From Carboxylicivirga linearis (lineage in GTDB: Bacteria; Bacteroidota; Bacteroidia; Bacteroidales; Marinilabiliaceae), in the NCBI RefSeq assembly GCF_018271995.1, contig NZ_JAGUCO010000013.1, positions 62,001-126,000 on the forward strand: a stretch of DNA of 64,000 nucleotides, written 5' to 3'. A model generated the notes under the pieces. The model saw only the letters and a list, made by a program, of their open reading frames with translations. It was not told the origin of the DNA and searched no databases. This document shows, piece by piece, positions 10,001-18,406 of the stretch (positions within the stretch are counted from its first letter, which is position 1; the number at the start of each line of letters is the position of its first letter). Position numbers and translations under genes: made by a program.

Positions 10001-10930
10001 AAAATTACTTGTGAGAGTTATCCAGAACAAGGTACAACCTTTTCGATAAATATTCCAATTCTAAAAGGGGCAGAAACACAAACTCAGAATTATATCTCTA
10101 GCTCTAATGATTCACAGTATAAAATAAATAGCGAAGATACCGACATTCATATAGAAAAGGTGTTGGATGTAAATAGTTCGGGTATGAAGGTAGTTGTTGT
10201 AGAGGATAATGATTATTTGAGAGAGTTTCTGGCTTCTGCATTAATGGATACATATCAGGTGTTTTTAGCTGAAGATGGCAATGAAGGGTGGAGTGTGATC
10301 AACAAACATTCTCCTGATATGGTGGTATCAGATATTATGATGCCAGGCATGGATGGCTATGATTTGTGTAAAAAAATAAAATCTACCTACGAAACATCGC
10401 ACATACCGGTTATATTATTAACTGCTTTAGGAGGCAAAGAACAACAACTTCAAGGCTTGGGGTTAGGCGCTGATGATTATCTTATAAAACCTTTTGATGT
10501 TAATATATTAAGACAGAGGATAAATACTATTATTCAGAATCGTGAATTAATAAAAGATAGAGCCCTAAAAATAATTAAGCATTCAGATGTAGACGAAACT
10601 CTCTTGCGTAATGAGCTTAATGATAAGTTTTTAAAGAAAATGGTTAAAATAGCTCGCGATAATATTAGTAATTCCACATTTTCGAAGGATGATTTTGCCT
10701 CGGCAATGAATGTCAGTTCTTCTCTCTTATATAAGAAGGTGAAATCTCTTACCAATCAGTCACCTACGGATTTTATTAAGGTAATTCGGTTGGAGTATGC
10801 TCTCGAATTAATTCAATCAAGAAAATACACAATAACAGAAGTTAGTGAAATGTGCGGCTTTGCTAGTGTTGGTTATTTTAGTACGGTCTTCAGAAAACAC
10901 TATGGAAAATCTCCAACACAGGTAAATTGA
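7004..10930 (+). CDS. Hybrid two-component system sensor/regulator (HTCS)
   Basis: A 1308-residue one-protein two-component system. Order: signal or first membrane segment (about 13-33); periplasmic two-propeller sensor made of Reg_prop-type repeats (about 35-690; repeated D-x-x-G-x-(I/L)W-(I/F) blades); Y_Y_Y domain (about 690-760); transmembrane helix (about 766-790); HisKA with His807; HATPase_c with N box LLSNAIKYS and G boxes DKGIGIE and GSGIGL; receiver with phospho-acceptor Asp1110 in SDIMMPGMDG; and an AraC-type HTH (about 1205-1305). Such proteins sense imported oligosaccharides and activate PUL promoters. The H-box reads HDMRTSLT, with Ser where most have Pro. It is the only regulator in the window and sits among the xylan operons, so it is the natural candidate to bind the 21-base-spaced operator described here. 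Confidence 0.96.
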   Translation: MIHLSIIDVILNRKGLISIVFLLLGYASFANILSNIEFVNLNKEYNISIRETYQVCSDDNGFIWISSKTGILRYSQDDIRIYSLPYETGDVITVYLSYKMGQLYAYSNNGQIFKYNSILDKFEVVVNISQMLNNPYLIVYKMLIDQEQTLWVASSSGLLSYSKAAGLKKIISDTTIEYIEWKDETNFFYCQKGVVYTFSLDNRSQKEYCYFPIEINPFVSCIYYNKESSDFWIGTLGNGLFRLNKKDSLNVLKSISSIPDQPILAIEIISDSIVMVGFDGKGVWSLDKSDESVIEIFKEDLDNPNSLKGNGVYDIQVAPNNNVWVCTYSGGASYFSIEKPDINKIAHIINEENSLVNNDVNSLIEDSRGNLWFATNNGISKYSPKKNKWQSFYHDNEEEGQVFLSICEDDYGRIWAGSYSSGVYVIKASTGKEENHYCRQIDGGSFASDFVFDIIKDLNGDIWIGGVRGDLIRYDQSENKFSSFKDVTVNVLYEYSESKLLIGTTYGLIMFDKISGESDVLVDGYIVYDINVNNDNVWLATSGDGIVTYNLNTNDTKLINTEKGLPSNFVNSISYVNGYYWAGTEQGLCRINEEDIQVQTFNSNLNNVSFNRNANYQMKNGNLMYGTNKGVILFNPKQIEPIDQNGRLYIQEIAVSGRSIREIEKLRPNIPLDSLEYLRLPYVNNTIGIELLPVGGSSSGVKYSWILEGLDNDWSKPGNNNVFSYSNIPSGSYRLKIRMYDRSLTYIVNERELLLNITPPYWETWWFKLSVISFVSLLITIFVFYYISRLRKKHSEEKIRFFTNTAHDMRTSLTLISAPIEELRNDESLSAKGKNYLNMASVQAKRLTNVVTRLMDFQKVDIGKESLNLSNVDIVKFVESRIMMFAASAKRRNLEIVFESELKEFDTLIDEIIIEKIIDNLLSNAIKYSYDENIIKVRLLFGNSKWKFEVTDKGIGIEKKAQKQLFKEYYRGDNAINSKIVGSGIGLLLVKNYVLLHGGKITCESYPEQGTTFSINIPILKGAETQTQNYISSSNDSQYKINSEDTDIHIEKVLDVNSSGMKVVVVEDNDYLREFLASALMDTYQVFLAEDGNEGWSVINKHSPDMVVSDIMMPGMDGYDLCKKIKSTYETSHIPVILLTALGGKEQQLQGLGLGADDYLIKPFDVNILRQRINTIIQNRELIKDRALKIIKHSDVDETLLRNELNDKFLKKMVKIARDNISNSTFSKDDFASAMNVSSSLLYKKVKSLTNQSPTDFIKVIRLEYALELIQSRKYTITEVSEMCGFASVGYFSTVFRKHYGKSPTQVN

Positions 10931-10954
10931 AATAGATAATAGAATAATATATTT

Positions 10955-10991
10955 AAAAGTCGATCAAAAGGTATTTGGGTCGACTTTTTTG
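10955..10991 (+). terminator. Intrinsic terminator after the HTCS gene
   Basis: A perfect 9-bp stem (AAAAGTCGA at 10955-10963 with TCGACTTTT at 10980-10988) closes a 16-base loop and runs into a T tract. It lies 24 bases after the HTCS stop codon. Confidence 0.8.
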
Positions 10992-11123
10992 TATGTTAAA
11001 AAATGTGTTCTATTGGTTACATGTGTTGTGAAAAATAAATAATATTCAACATTTATGTTATGAAAGTACTATGAATATTAAGTTGTGATAGGTGTTTAAT
11101 TTAAAGATAATGAGTGTGATATG

Positions 11124-11193
11124 ATCGTTGTCTATATTCGAAAATCAAATATCTAATATTAAAACAGCTCAGATAATGGATAGTCTATTTTTG
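11124..11193 (+). promoter_or_regulatory. Promoter with operator motif, site B (GH43 gene at 11279)
   Basis: The proximal motif 11145-11164, TCAAATATCTAATATTAAAA, differs from site A at one base. The copy 21 bases upstream (11124-11143) is degenerate and keeps only TnTCTA and the AAA end. An exact -7 box TATTTTTG lies at 11186-11193; its G is 29 bases after the motif end. Leader to the chosen ATG is 85 bases. Confidence 0.6.
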
Positions 11194-11278
11194 ATTTGTG
11201 GTTGTAGTCATTTTTAAATTCAATATTGGAAGTGGGTACAATTCAAAATCAAAAACTAACAAATCCATTTTAAGAGTG

Positions 11279-13015
11279 ATGAAAAAAAATCTAAACATAT
11301 ATTTAGTAGCCTTTTTTATAGTTGCTATTATTTTGTCATTAACAAATACTTCATGTACACCACCTTTCAATTCACGAAGTGTTAATTTAGATTCAGATAG
11401 TTTAACAGCGCATTTCGATTACTTCAGGTATAAGGGTGATGATGATTTCTATAAAAACAATCTCTTACCAGGAGATAATTACTATTATAATCCTATTCTT
11501 CCAGGGTGGTATTCCGATCCAAGTATTTGTACTGATGGTGAGAATTATTTTATGGTAACTTCAACGTTCTCATTCTTTCCGGGAGTTCCCATTTTTCATA
11601 GTACTGACTTAATGAATTGGAAACAGATTGGGCATGTTCTTGATCGACCCGAGCAATTACCTTTAGAAGGTCAGCGTACCAGTAGGGGTATATTTGCTCC
11701 CGCAATTAGTTATAACCCGCATAATAAAACATGGTACATGATTACAACCAATATGCAGGGCGGTAACTTTTTTGTAAAAACACAAGATCCGTTTAGTTCA
11801 TGGTCCGATCCTATTTGGTTACCCGATGTTCACGGTATCGATCCTTCTTTTTTGTTTGATGAAGATGGAAAAGCTTACATTGTTAACAACGATGAGCCTG
11901 ATGGAGGATCTACTTATGAAGGACATAGAGCTATACGTATTGTCGAGTTTGATGTTGAAAAAGATAAGACTGTTGGTCCAAGTACAATGTTAGTGAATGG
12001 TGGCGTCAATTTAGATGAGAAACCAATTTGGATTGAAGGACCGCATCTATATAATATAAAAGGTGACTATTATCTGATGTGTGCCGAAGGAGGAACTTCG
12101 GTGGATCATCGAGAAGTTATTTTTAGAGGAAAGTCACCTATGGGCCCATTTATACCTGCTGATGTTAATCCTATTTTAACACAACGTCATTTACCACGCA
12201 ACAGAGAGTTACCTGTTACTTGTGCCGGACATGCTGATTTAATTCAGGATAAAGATGGAAAATGGTGGTCGGTATTCTTGGCTTGTCGTCCTATTGAAAA
12301 TAATTTTGAAAATCTTGGGCGCGAAACCTTTTTAATGCCTGTTGGCTGGAGCGATAGCGGTTTTCCATACATAACAAAAGGAGATGAGTTGATACCACGA
12401 ATTGTACAAATGAAAGGTGTCAAACGTGATGAATCAGCTTTCCCATTCGGTAATTTTGAGAAAACGGACGAATTTGATTCACTTAAGCTGGGGATGGATT
12501 GGTTAACACTTCGTGGTGATGCCTCTGAATTATATTCACTGCAGACAAATCCTGGTTATTTATCATTAAAAAGCGCTGATGTAGCTTCAAACGAGGTAAA
12601 AGAGCTAGCCTATGTTTGTCGTCGACTACAACATCATAAATTCGAGTGTGAAACACGTTTGTATTTCGAGCCAAAATCGGAAGATGAGATGGCAGGTTTG
12701 CTTCTTTATAAAGATGAAACACATCAATATTTAATGGGGATTAAACATTTGGCAACTGATTCTATTGAAATTAATTTAATAAAAGTAAAAGAAGAAGGAG
12801 CTGAAGTACTTGCTTCACAAACGTTAGCAAAAACCAATGGACCTATTGATTTAAAAATTAACTCTACCGGTAAAGAACTAAGCTTCTATTATGCAACAGA
12901 TAATAGCTGGTCGACTTTAGCAACTAATATTAATGCCTACTATTTATCTACCGCTCAATCATATGGTTTTACAGGTACTGAAGTAGGCTTATATGCATCA
13001 CAAAAAGAATATTAG
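11279..13015 (+). CDS. GH43 beta-xylosidase/alpha-L-arabinofuranosidase with xylosidase C-terminal domain
   Basis: The frame is open from 11198, but the ATG at 11279 directly precedes a membrane-type signal (MKKNLNIYL...) ending in a Cys near residue 27, a loose Bacteroidota lipobox; the promoter box at 11186-11193 also supports it. The GH43 five-blade propeller spans about 65-380, with base Asp80 (SDPS), modulator Asp188 (GIDPS) and general acid Glu253 (WIEGPH). The PGVPIFHS loop and C-terminal concanavalin-like domain (about 400-578) place it in the GH43_10/_11/_12 branch. Such enzymes release xylose or arabinose from xylo-oligosaccharides. It is a single-gene unit between the HTCS and the xus operon, and resembles the gene at 35104-36852. 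Confidence 0.9.
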   Translation: MKKNLNIYLVAFFIVAIILSLTNTSCTPPFNSRSVNLDSDSLTAHFDYFRYKGDDDFYKNNLLPGDNYYYNPILPGWYSDPSICTDGENYFMVTSTFSFFPGVPIFHSTDLMNWKQIGHVLDRPEQLPLEGQRTSRGIFAPAISYNPHNKTWYMITTNMQGGNFFVKTQDPFSSWSDPIWLPDVHGIDPSFLFDEDGKAYIVNNDEPDGGSTYEGHRAIRIVEFDVEKDKTVGPSTMLVNGGVNLDEKPIWIEGPHLYNIKGDYYLMCAEGGTSVDHREVIFRGKSPMGPFIPADVNPILTQRHLPRNRELPVTCAGHADLIQDKDGKWWSVFLACRPIENNFENLGRETFLMPVGWSDSGFPYITKGDELIPRIVQMKGVKRDESAFPFGNFEKTDEFDSLKLGMDWLTLRGDASELYSLQTNPGYLSLKSADVASNEVKELAYVCRRLQHHKFECETRLYFEPKSEDEMAGLLLYKDETHQYLMGIKHLATDSIEINLIKVKEEGAEVLASQTLAKTNGPIDLKINSTGKELSFYYATDNSWSTLATNINAYYLSTAQSYGFTGTEVGLYASQKEY

Positions 13016-13261
13016 AACTTAAATAAAAGATTCATCCTTTAAACTGGCTGAAGCTTTGTGAAATCTAAAATGTTAAATATTAACTAAAAATGTAAATCTA
13101 TGATTAAAAGATCTTTGAATGAGAGCCTGCAAAGTAGCGAGCTTCTCTTTCACATTCTCAAAAGAGTTTATGATAATCGGTTCTGTATTTCGAATGGGTA
13201 CAGTGAATTACATTTCTAATCGAGTAGAATACTCACATGCTATTTAAATTTTGAGAATAAA

Positions 13262-16200
13262 ATGAGAAATCCAAATTATTTATTAAGCAAAAAACTATCC
13301 CTATTTAGTTTTGATAGGATAAGCGTAGCAAGATGCTTAGTGTTTTTGATGTTTGTCATGTTTACAGCTTCTGTCTTTGCCCAGAATACAAGGCAAATTA
13401 GTGGAACAGTTTTAGACAGTGATGGACTGCCTGTTATTGGTGCAACAGTTATTGTAGATGGTTCTAGTGGCATTGGAAATATTACCAATGTTGATGGAGT
13501 GTTTTTCTTAGATATACCAACTGGAGAGCAAACATTGGTTATTTCTTTTATTGGAATGGAAACTCAAAAAGTTACAGTTACTAATGAAAGTCAAATTAGT
13601 GTTACCTTAGAAAATTCTACAACTACACTAGGTGAAACGATTGTTGTTGGTTATGGTCAACAAAAGAAAGAAAGTGTTGTTGGTGCAATAACACAAACCT
13701 CAGGAGCTGTTTTAGAACGTGCAGCCGGTATTACAAATGTTGGAGCAGCTTTAACCGGAAATTTACCTGGTGTTACAACAATGGCTAGTTCTGGTATGCC
13801 AGGCGAGGAAAATCCACAAATTATTATTCGATCAGCCAGCTCATGGAATAATAGTGAGCCACTAGTTTTGGTAGACGGAATACAGCGTCCTTTAAATACA
13901 GTTGATGTTGCATCGGTTGAATCAATTTCTGTATTAAAAGATGCATCGGCAACAGCCGTATACGGTGTGCAGGGTGCAAATGGTGTTATTTTAATTACCA
14001 CAAAAAGAGGTAAAGAAGGAAGTGCTAAGATTGATGTATCAGTTAATTCAACGCTTAAGAGGCCGTCGAAATTACCAAATAAAATGGATTCGTATGATGC
14101 CTTAAGGGCAAGAAATGAGGCTGTTGAATATGAGCTGGGAATCAGTCCTGATTCTTGGAAATATATTAGACCTCAGTCTTTTATTGATATGTATCGTAAT
14201 CAGACAACACAAGCGCAAAAGGAAAGATATCCTAATGTAGATTGGCAGGATGCTATTTTTAAGGATTATGCTATGGCATATAATGCTAATTTAAATGTAT
14301 CAGGAGGTACCAAGTTTGTGAAGTATTTTGCATCTGCTGATTTTACCCATGAAGGCGATTTATTTAAGATATATGATAACGGGCGCGGATATGAAGGAGG
14401 ATATGGATTTAATAGATTGAATGTTAGGAGTAATCTAGATTTTCAATTGACTAAATCGACTGTCTTTAAAATGAATTTAGCTGGTTCTACAGGATACAAG
14501 AAGACACCTTGGGATCAAACGGCTTCTAATGACTGGGCAGTGCAACAACAATGGGCAGGTGTATATAATATAGCACCTGATGTGTTCTTACCTCAGTATG
14601 AAGATGGTTCATGGGGTATGTATCCTGATATATCGAATGTTAGTAACTCAGCGATGATAATAGGGATATCCGGAGCAATGTTAACAACTACCACCAGAAT
14701 TAATACTGATTTTGTACTTGAACAAAAATTGGACTTTATCACTAAAGGACTTGGATTCAGAGGAACTGTTTCATGGGATAACAACTTCGTTGAATATAGA
14801 CGAGGGATTGAAGATTTATATAATTCACCACAGCAGAAATACATTAATCCGGTAACTGGTGCCGTGACTTACGAAGAGGCTTTCAATGCTAATAATGGAT
14901 TTGATTTTGCTCAATCTGTGATGTGGAAGACAGAAGGCGGAGAGGTGCGTAACGATCAAACATTAAGAAACCTTGATTATCAATTACAAATAGACTGGAA
15001 TAGAACCTTTGGGAAGCATAATATTACTGCAATGGGACTATTTAGCCGTAAAGAGCGAGCTATTGGAAGTGTGATCCCAATTTATCGTGAAGATTGGGCT
15101 TTTAGATCAACATATAATTTGGCTTCAAAATATTTTCTCGAATACAATGGAGCTTATAATGGTTCTGAAAAGTTTAGCAAAGAATATCGATTTGGTTTCT
15201 TTAATTCAGGTGCAGCAGGTTGGATGATTTCAGAAGAATCATTTATGAAAGGATTATCCTTTTTGGATATGCTTAAATTAAGAGTATCCTACGGTGAGAT
15301 TGGTGATGATTATGGTGATCGTTTCTTGTTTATGACCCAATGGGCTTATGGGGGGAGCACTCCAATTGGTTTAGATCGAAGCGATAGTCCTTATACATGG
15401 TATCGTGAGGCTACCATAGGAAACCCAGATGTAAGGTGGGAAACCGTTAAGAAATTAAATGCCGGTGTTGATTTCGCATTTTTTGAAGGGCTGGTTGCTG
15501 GTAATTTTGAATATTTCCAGGATAAAAGGGTAGATATCCTTATTAAAGGTTCGGATAGAGCTATGCCTCAGTATTTTGGGGGTAAGGCTCCAACAGCAAA
15601 CTTGGGAGAAGTTCATACCAAAGGTTATGAACTTGAATTAAGATTAAATAAGGTCTTAAGTAATGGATTGCGTTTATGGGCTGATTTAAATATGACTCAT
15701 GCTGAGAACGAAGTTATTAAAAGAGATGATCCAGCAATGTTTGAAGATTATCGCAAACAACAAGGTTATAGTATTGGTCAGTCTAGGACGTATGTAGATG
15801 CAGGTTTCCTTAATAGCTACGATCAACTATACGGTAGTCCGAATTATGATGCTACCAATAGTGAAAGGCTTCCTGGTGATTATTACATCTTGGATTTTAA
15901 TGGAGATGGTATAATAGATGCTAAGGATCAAATACCTTATGGTTATTCAAATGTGCCACAGAATACGTATAACGCTACATTTGGTTTTGAATGGAAAGGA
16001 TTTAGTGCTTTTGCACAATTGTATGGAGTAAATAATGTATCACGTTCAGTCCCACTGAATAGCTTTCCTTCAACCTTAAATACTGTATATGAATCTGGAA
16101 CATGGTGGTCAAAAGAGAATCAAAATGCAGATATTAGTGTACCCCGTTACTTATCTACTCCAAACTCAGCGTATAATCAAGGGACTCAGTTTTTATATGA

Positions 16201-16426
16201 TGGTTCATACATACGACTTAAAAATGTTGAGTTGGCTTATACGTTAAGAGCTATGAGCTTAGACCGTATAGGTCTGTCTAGTATGAAAATTTATATTAAC
16301 GGTAATAACCTTTGGGTAAAATCCAAAATGCCTGACGATAGGGAATCTAATTTTGCAGGTTCTGGAGGATCAGGTGCATACCCAACAATGAAGCGTTATG
16401 TTTTAGGCGTTAGATTTACACTTTAA
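13262..16426 (+). CDS. xusA: SusC-family TonB-dependent oligosaccharide transporter (XusA-type)
   Basis: A 1054-residue outer-membrane importer. Signal peptide ends near residue 41 (SVFAQ), followed by a carboxypeptidase-regulatory-like domain (about 43-118), a TonB-box-like ETIVVGYG (about 121-128), a plug (about 130-240, with LVLVDGIQRP and the SVLKDASATAVYG block), then the 22-strand barrel ending in FTL. It pairs with the SusD lipoprotein 11 bases downstream. The symbol follows the order xusA-xusB-xusC-xusD-xusE-xyn10C known from Prevotella/Bacteroides xylan clusters; orthology is inferred from synteny, not from an alignment. Confidence 0.93.
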   Translation: MRNPNYLLSKKLSLFSFDRISVARCLVFLMFVMFTASVFAQNTRQISGTVLDSDGLPVIGATVIVDGSSGIGNITNVDGVFFLDIPTGEQTLVISFIGMETQKVTVTNESQISVTLENSTTTLGETIVVGYGQQKKESVVGAITQTSGAVLERAAGITNVGAALTGNLPGVTTMASSGMPGEENPQIIIRSASSWNNSEPLVLVDGIQRPLNTVDVASVESISVLKDASATAVYGVQGANGVILITTKRGKEGSAKIDVSVNSTLKRPSKLPNKMDSYDALRARNEAVEYELGISPDSWKYIRPQSFIDMYRNQTTQAQKERYPNVDWQDAIFKDYAMAYNANLNVSGGTKFVKYFASADFTHEGDLFKIYDNGRGYEGGYGFNRLNVRSNLDFQLTKSTVFKMNLAGSTGYKKTPWDQTASNDWAVQQQWAGVYNIAPDVFLPQYEDGSWGMYPDISNVSNSAMIIGISGAMLTTTTRINTDFVLEQKLDFITKGLGFRGTVSWDNNFVEYRRGIEDLYNSPQQKYINPVTGAVTYEEAFNANNGFDFAQSVMWKTEGGEVRNDQTLRNLDYQLQIDWNRTFGKHNITAMGLFSRKERAIGSVIPIYREDWAFRSTYNLASKYFLEYNGAYNGSEKFSKEYRFGFFNSGAAGWMISEESFMKGLSFLDMLKLRVSYGEIGDDYGDRFLFMTQWAYGGSTPIGLDRSDSPYTWYREATIGNPDVRWETVKKLNAGVDFAFFEGLVAGNFEYFQDKRVDILIKGSDRAMPQYFGGKAPTANLGEVHTKGYELELRLNKVLSNGLRLWADLNMTHAENEVIKRDDPAMFEDYRKQQGYSIGQSRTYVDAGFLNSYDQLYGSPNYDATNSERLPGDYYILDFNGDGIIDAKDQIPYGYSNVPQNTYNATFGFEWKGFSAFAQLYGVNNVSRSVPLNSFPSTLNTVYESGTWWSKENQNADISVPRYLSTPNSAYNQGTQFLYDGSYIRLKNVELAYTLRAMSLDRIGLSSMKIYINGNNLWVKSKMPDDRESNFAGSGGSGAYPTMKRYVLGVRFTL

Positions 16427-16437
16427 CATTTTGAACT

Positions 16438-18363
16438 ATGAAAAATATATATAAAATACTTCTATACAGCCTGGTTATTTTTTCGATCGGATTAGGGAGC
16501 TGTGAAGATTATTTAGATAGGGATCCCGAATCAATAGTTTCAGAAGAAATAGCCTTTAAGAATTACATTAATTTTCAAGGTTTTATTGATGAGATTTATA
16601 ATTGTATACCTGATAAACAAAAGTACTATTGGGTAACATCTTATAATTGGGGTGATGACGAAATATTCAACGTTCCAGCTAACTTTGTGATGGGACATCA
16701 AATGGACATTGGTAATTTCTGGGCATGGCAAAATAACGATCAAAGCTGGTTAGATGCTGGAAGAGCTGATCCGACCTCGGGAGATAAGTTTAATCATAGA
16801 TTATGGTCTCATGCCTGGTATTGTATTCGCAAGGCCAATATGGGGTTGGAAAACCTGGATAGAATGGTGTCGGCAACAGCTGAAGAAAAAAGACTTATAG
16901 AAGGGCAATTGTATTTCTTCCGTGGATGGTGGCACTTTGAGTTGATGCAATGGTTCGGTGGATTGCAATACATTGATAGAGTGTTATCCCCAACAGAAGC
17001 ATTTGATTTACCTCGTTTAAGTTATCAGGAATGTGCTGATAAGGCAGGAGCCGATTTTAGGAAAGCGGCAGATTTGTTACCAATTAACTGGGATAATACA
17101 TCAACAGGCAATAATACCAGTGGAAAGAACCAATTGCGGATTAATAAAATAGCGGCTTTAGGATATCTCGGTAAAAATTATTTATGGGCAGGTAGCCCTT
17201 TAATGAAAAATGGAGCTCAAGTTGGTGGATCTAAAACTTATGATTATGATCAAGCCTACTGTCAACAAGCAGCAGACGCATTTGGTGAATTATTAAAATT
17301 GATAGAAGGTGGTGAAACTCAGTTTAAACTAGCAAGTTTCGAATATGACGATATATACAATCACGTTAAATCGGGTACCGAGAAATCATATACTGAAATA
17401 TTTTATACCAGAGGCCAAAGCTTCTTACAACCTGGGGCCGATGAAGTAATCTTTAGGGGCAGAACATATGACTCAAATGGTTCGGCATGGAACTTTCTGA
17501 AAACGTGGGGGCCAAAAGTTAATGGGTTGGTGGATCATGATAATGTTATACATCATCCAACGGCTAACTATGTTAGGTATTATGGAATGGCGAATGGTTT
17601 ACCGTTAGATGATCCTAATTCTGGATTTGATCCAGAGTATCCATTTAAGGATAGAGATCCACGTTTCTATCATGACATTATAGTTGATGGATTTAAATAT
17701 GTAAACTCAGCGATGCTTGAGGAGGATGAACATTTAAGGTATACTGGTTTACATACAGGTGGAACGATGAGAGATCCTCAGAATGGAAGCCGTACGGGTT
17801 ATTTTACGCAAAAATTTGCTCCTCATGAATGTAATAAGTATGATAAGGCCTATGATTGGGGGGATGGAATTCAGACATACCAGCCTTATATGAGGCTAAG
17901 TGATGTTTACTTAATGTATGCCGAAGCTTGCGCAGCGATTGGAGGGGCTCAAACTACATCAGCTACCTATCCAAAAACAGCAGAGGAAGCCATTAATACA
18001 ATCCGAGAAAGAGTAGGAGCTGGTTTTGTAGATGCAAGTTACGTTGCAGATAATAATAAGTTCATTGACGAAATTAGAAGAGAAAGAGCCGTAGAATTGG
18101 CTTTCGAAGGATTTAGGTTTAATGATTTACAAAGATGGTTATTGTTAACAGAGTATCCATATAATGTAAAAACTTCTAATGAATTTGATCGGATTGAATC
18201 TTTGGATTGGTTTAAAGAAAATGATTGTAAGGATGCCAGAGTTGCTAATTTTAGAGAGGAAGTTATTTTAACACGCAATTTTAGTAAGAAGCATTATTGG
18301 CTACCTCTAAAAGTTTCTGATGTCTCACTTTATCCTGAATTTAATCAGAATCCTGGTTGGTAG
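16438..18363 (+). CDS. xusB: SusD-family surface glycan-binding lipoprotein (XusB-type)
   Basis: A 641-residue RagB/SusD protein with a lipoprotein signal (Cys22 in GLGSC). It has the SusD hallmarks: a TPR-rich first half with FRGWWHFELMQWFGG, the DRDPRFYHDI block, and a C-terminal section with RLSDVYLMYAEA, ERAVELAFEGFRFNDLQRW and a final NQNPGW, the usual terminal signature. It caps the SusC at 13262-16426 on the cell surface and delivers xylo-oligosaccharides. It is slightly longer than typical SusD proteins. The gap to the previous gene is 11 bases. Confidence 0.94.
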   Translation: MKNIYKILLYSLVIFSIGLGSCEDYLDRDPESIVSEEIAFKNYINFQGFIDEIYNCIPDKQKYYWVTSYNWGDDEIFNVPANFVMGHQMDIGNFWAWQNNDQSWLDAGRADPTSGDKFNHRLWSHAWYCIRKANMGLENLDRMVSATAEEKRLIEGQLYFFRGWWHFELMQWFGGLQYIDRVLSPTEAFDLPRLSYQECADKAGADFRKAADLLPINWDNTSTGNNTSGKNQLRINKIAALGYLGKNYLWAGSPLMKNGAQVGGSKTYDYDQAYCQQAADAFGELLKLIEGGETQFKLASFEYDDIYNHVKSGTEKSYTEIFYTRGQSFLQPGADEVIFRGRTYDSNGSAWNFLKTWGPKVNGLVDHDNVIHHPTANYVRYYGMANGLPLDDPNSGFDPEYPFKDRDPRFYHDIIVDGFKYVNSAMLEEDEHLRYTGLHTGGTMRDPQNGSRTGYFTQKFAPHECNKYDKAYDWGDGIQTYQPYMRLSDVYLMYAEACAAIGGAQTTSATYPKTAEEAINTIRERVGAGFVDASYVADNNKFIDEIRRERAVELAFEGFRFNDLQRWLLLTEYPYNVKTSNEFDRIESLDWFKENDCKDARVANFREEVILTRNFSKKHYWLPLKVSDVSLYPEFNQNPGW

Positions 18364-18406
18364 TACAATCTAACTAAATTATACTGTAACAATAAATGAA
18401 TAAGCA

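Noticed and set aside
11198-11278. N-terminal extension of the GH43 frame
   Set aside because: The 27 added residues lie before a normal signal sequence and overlap the predicted transcription start region; the ATG at 11279 is preferred.
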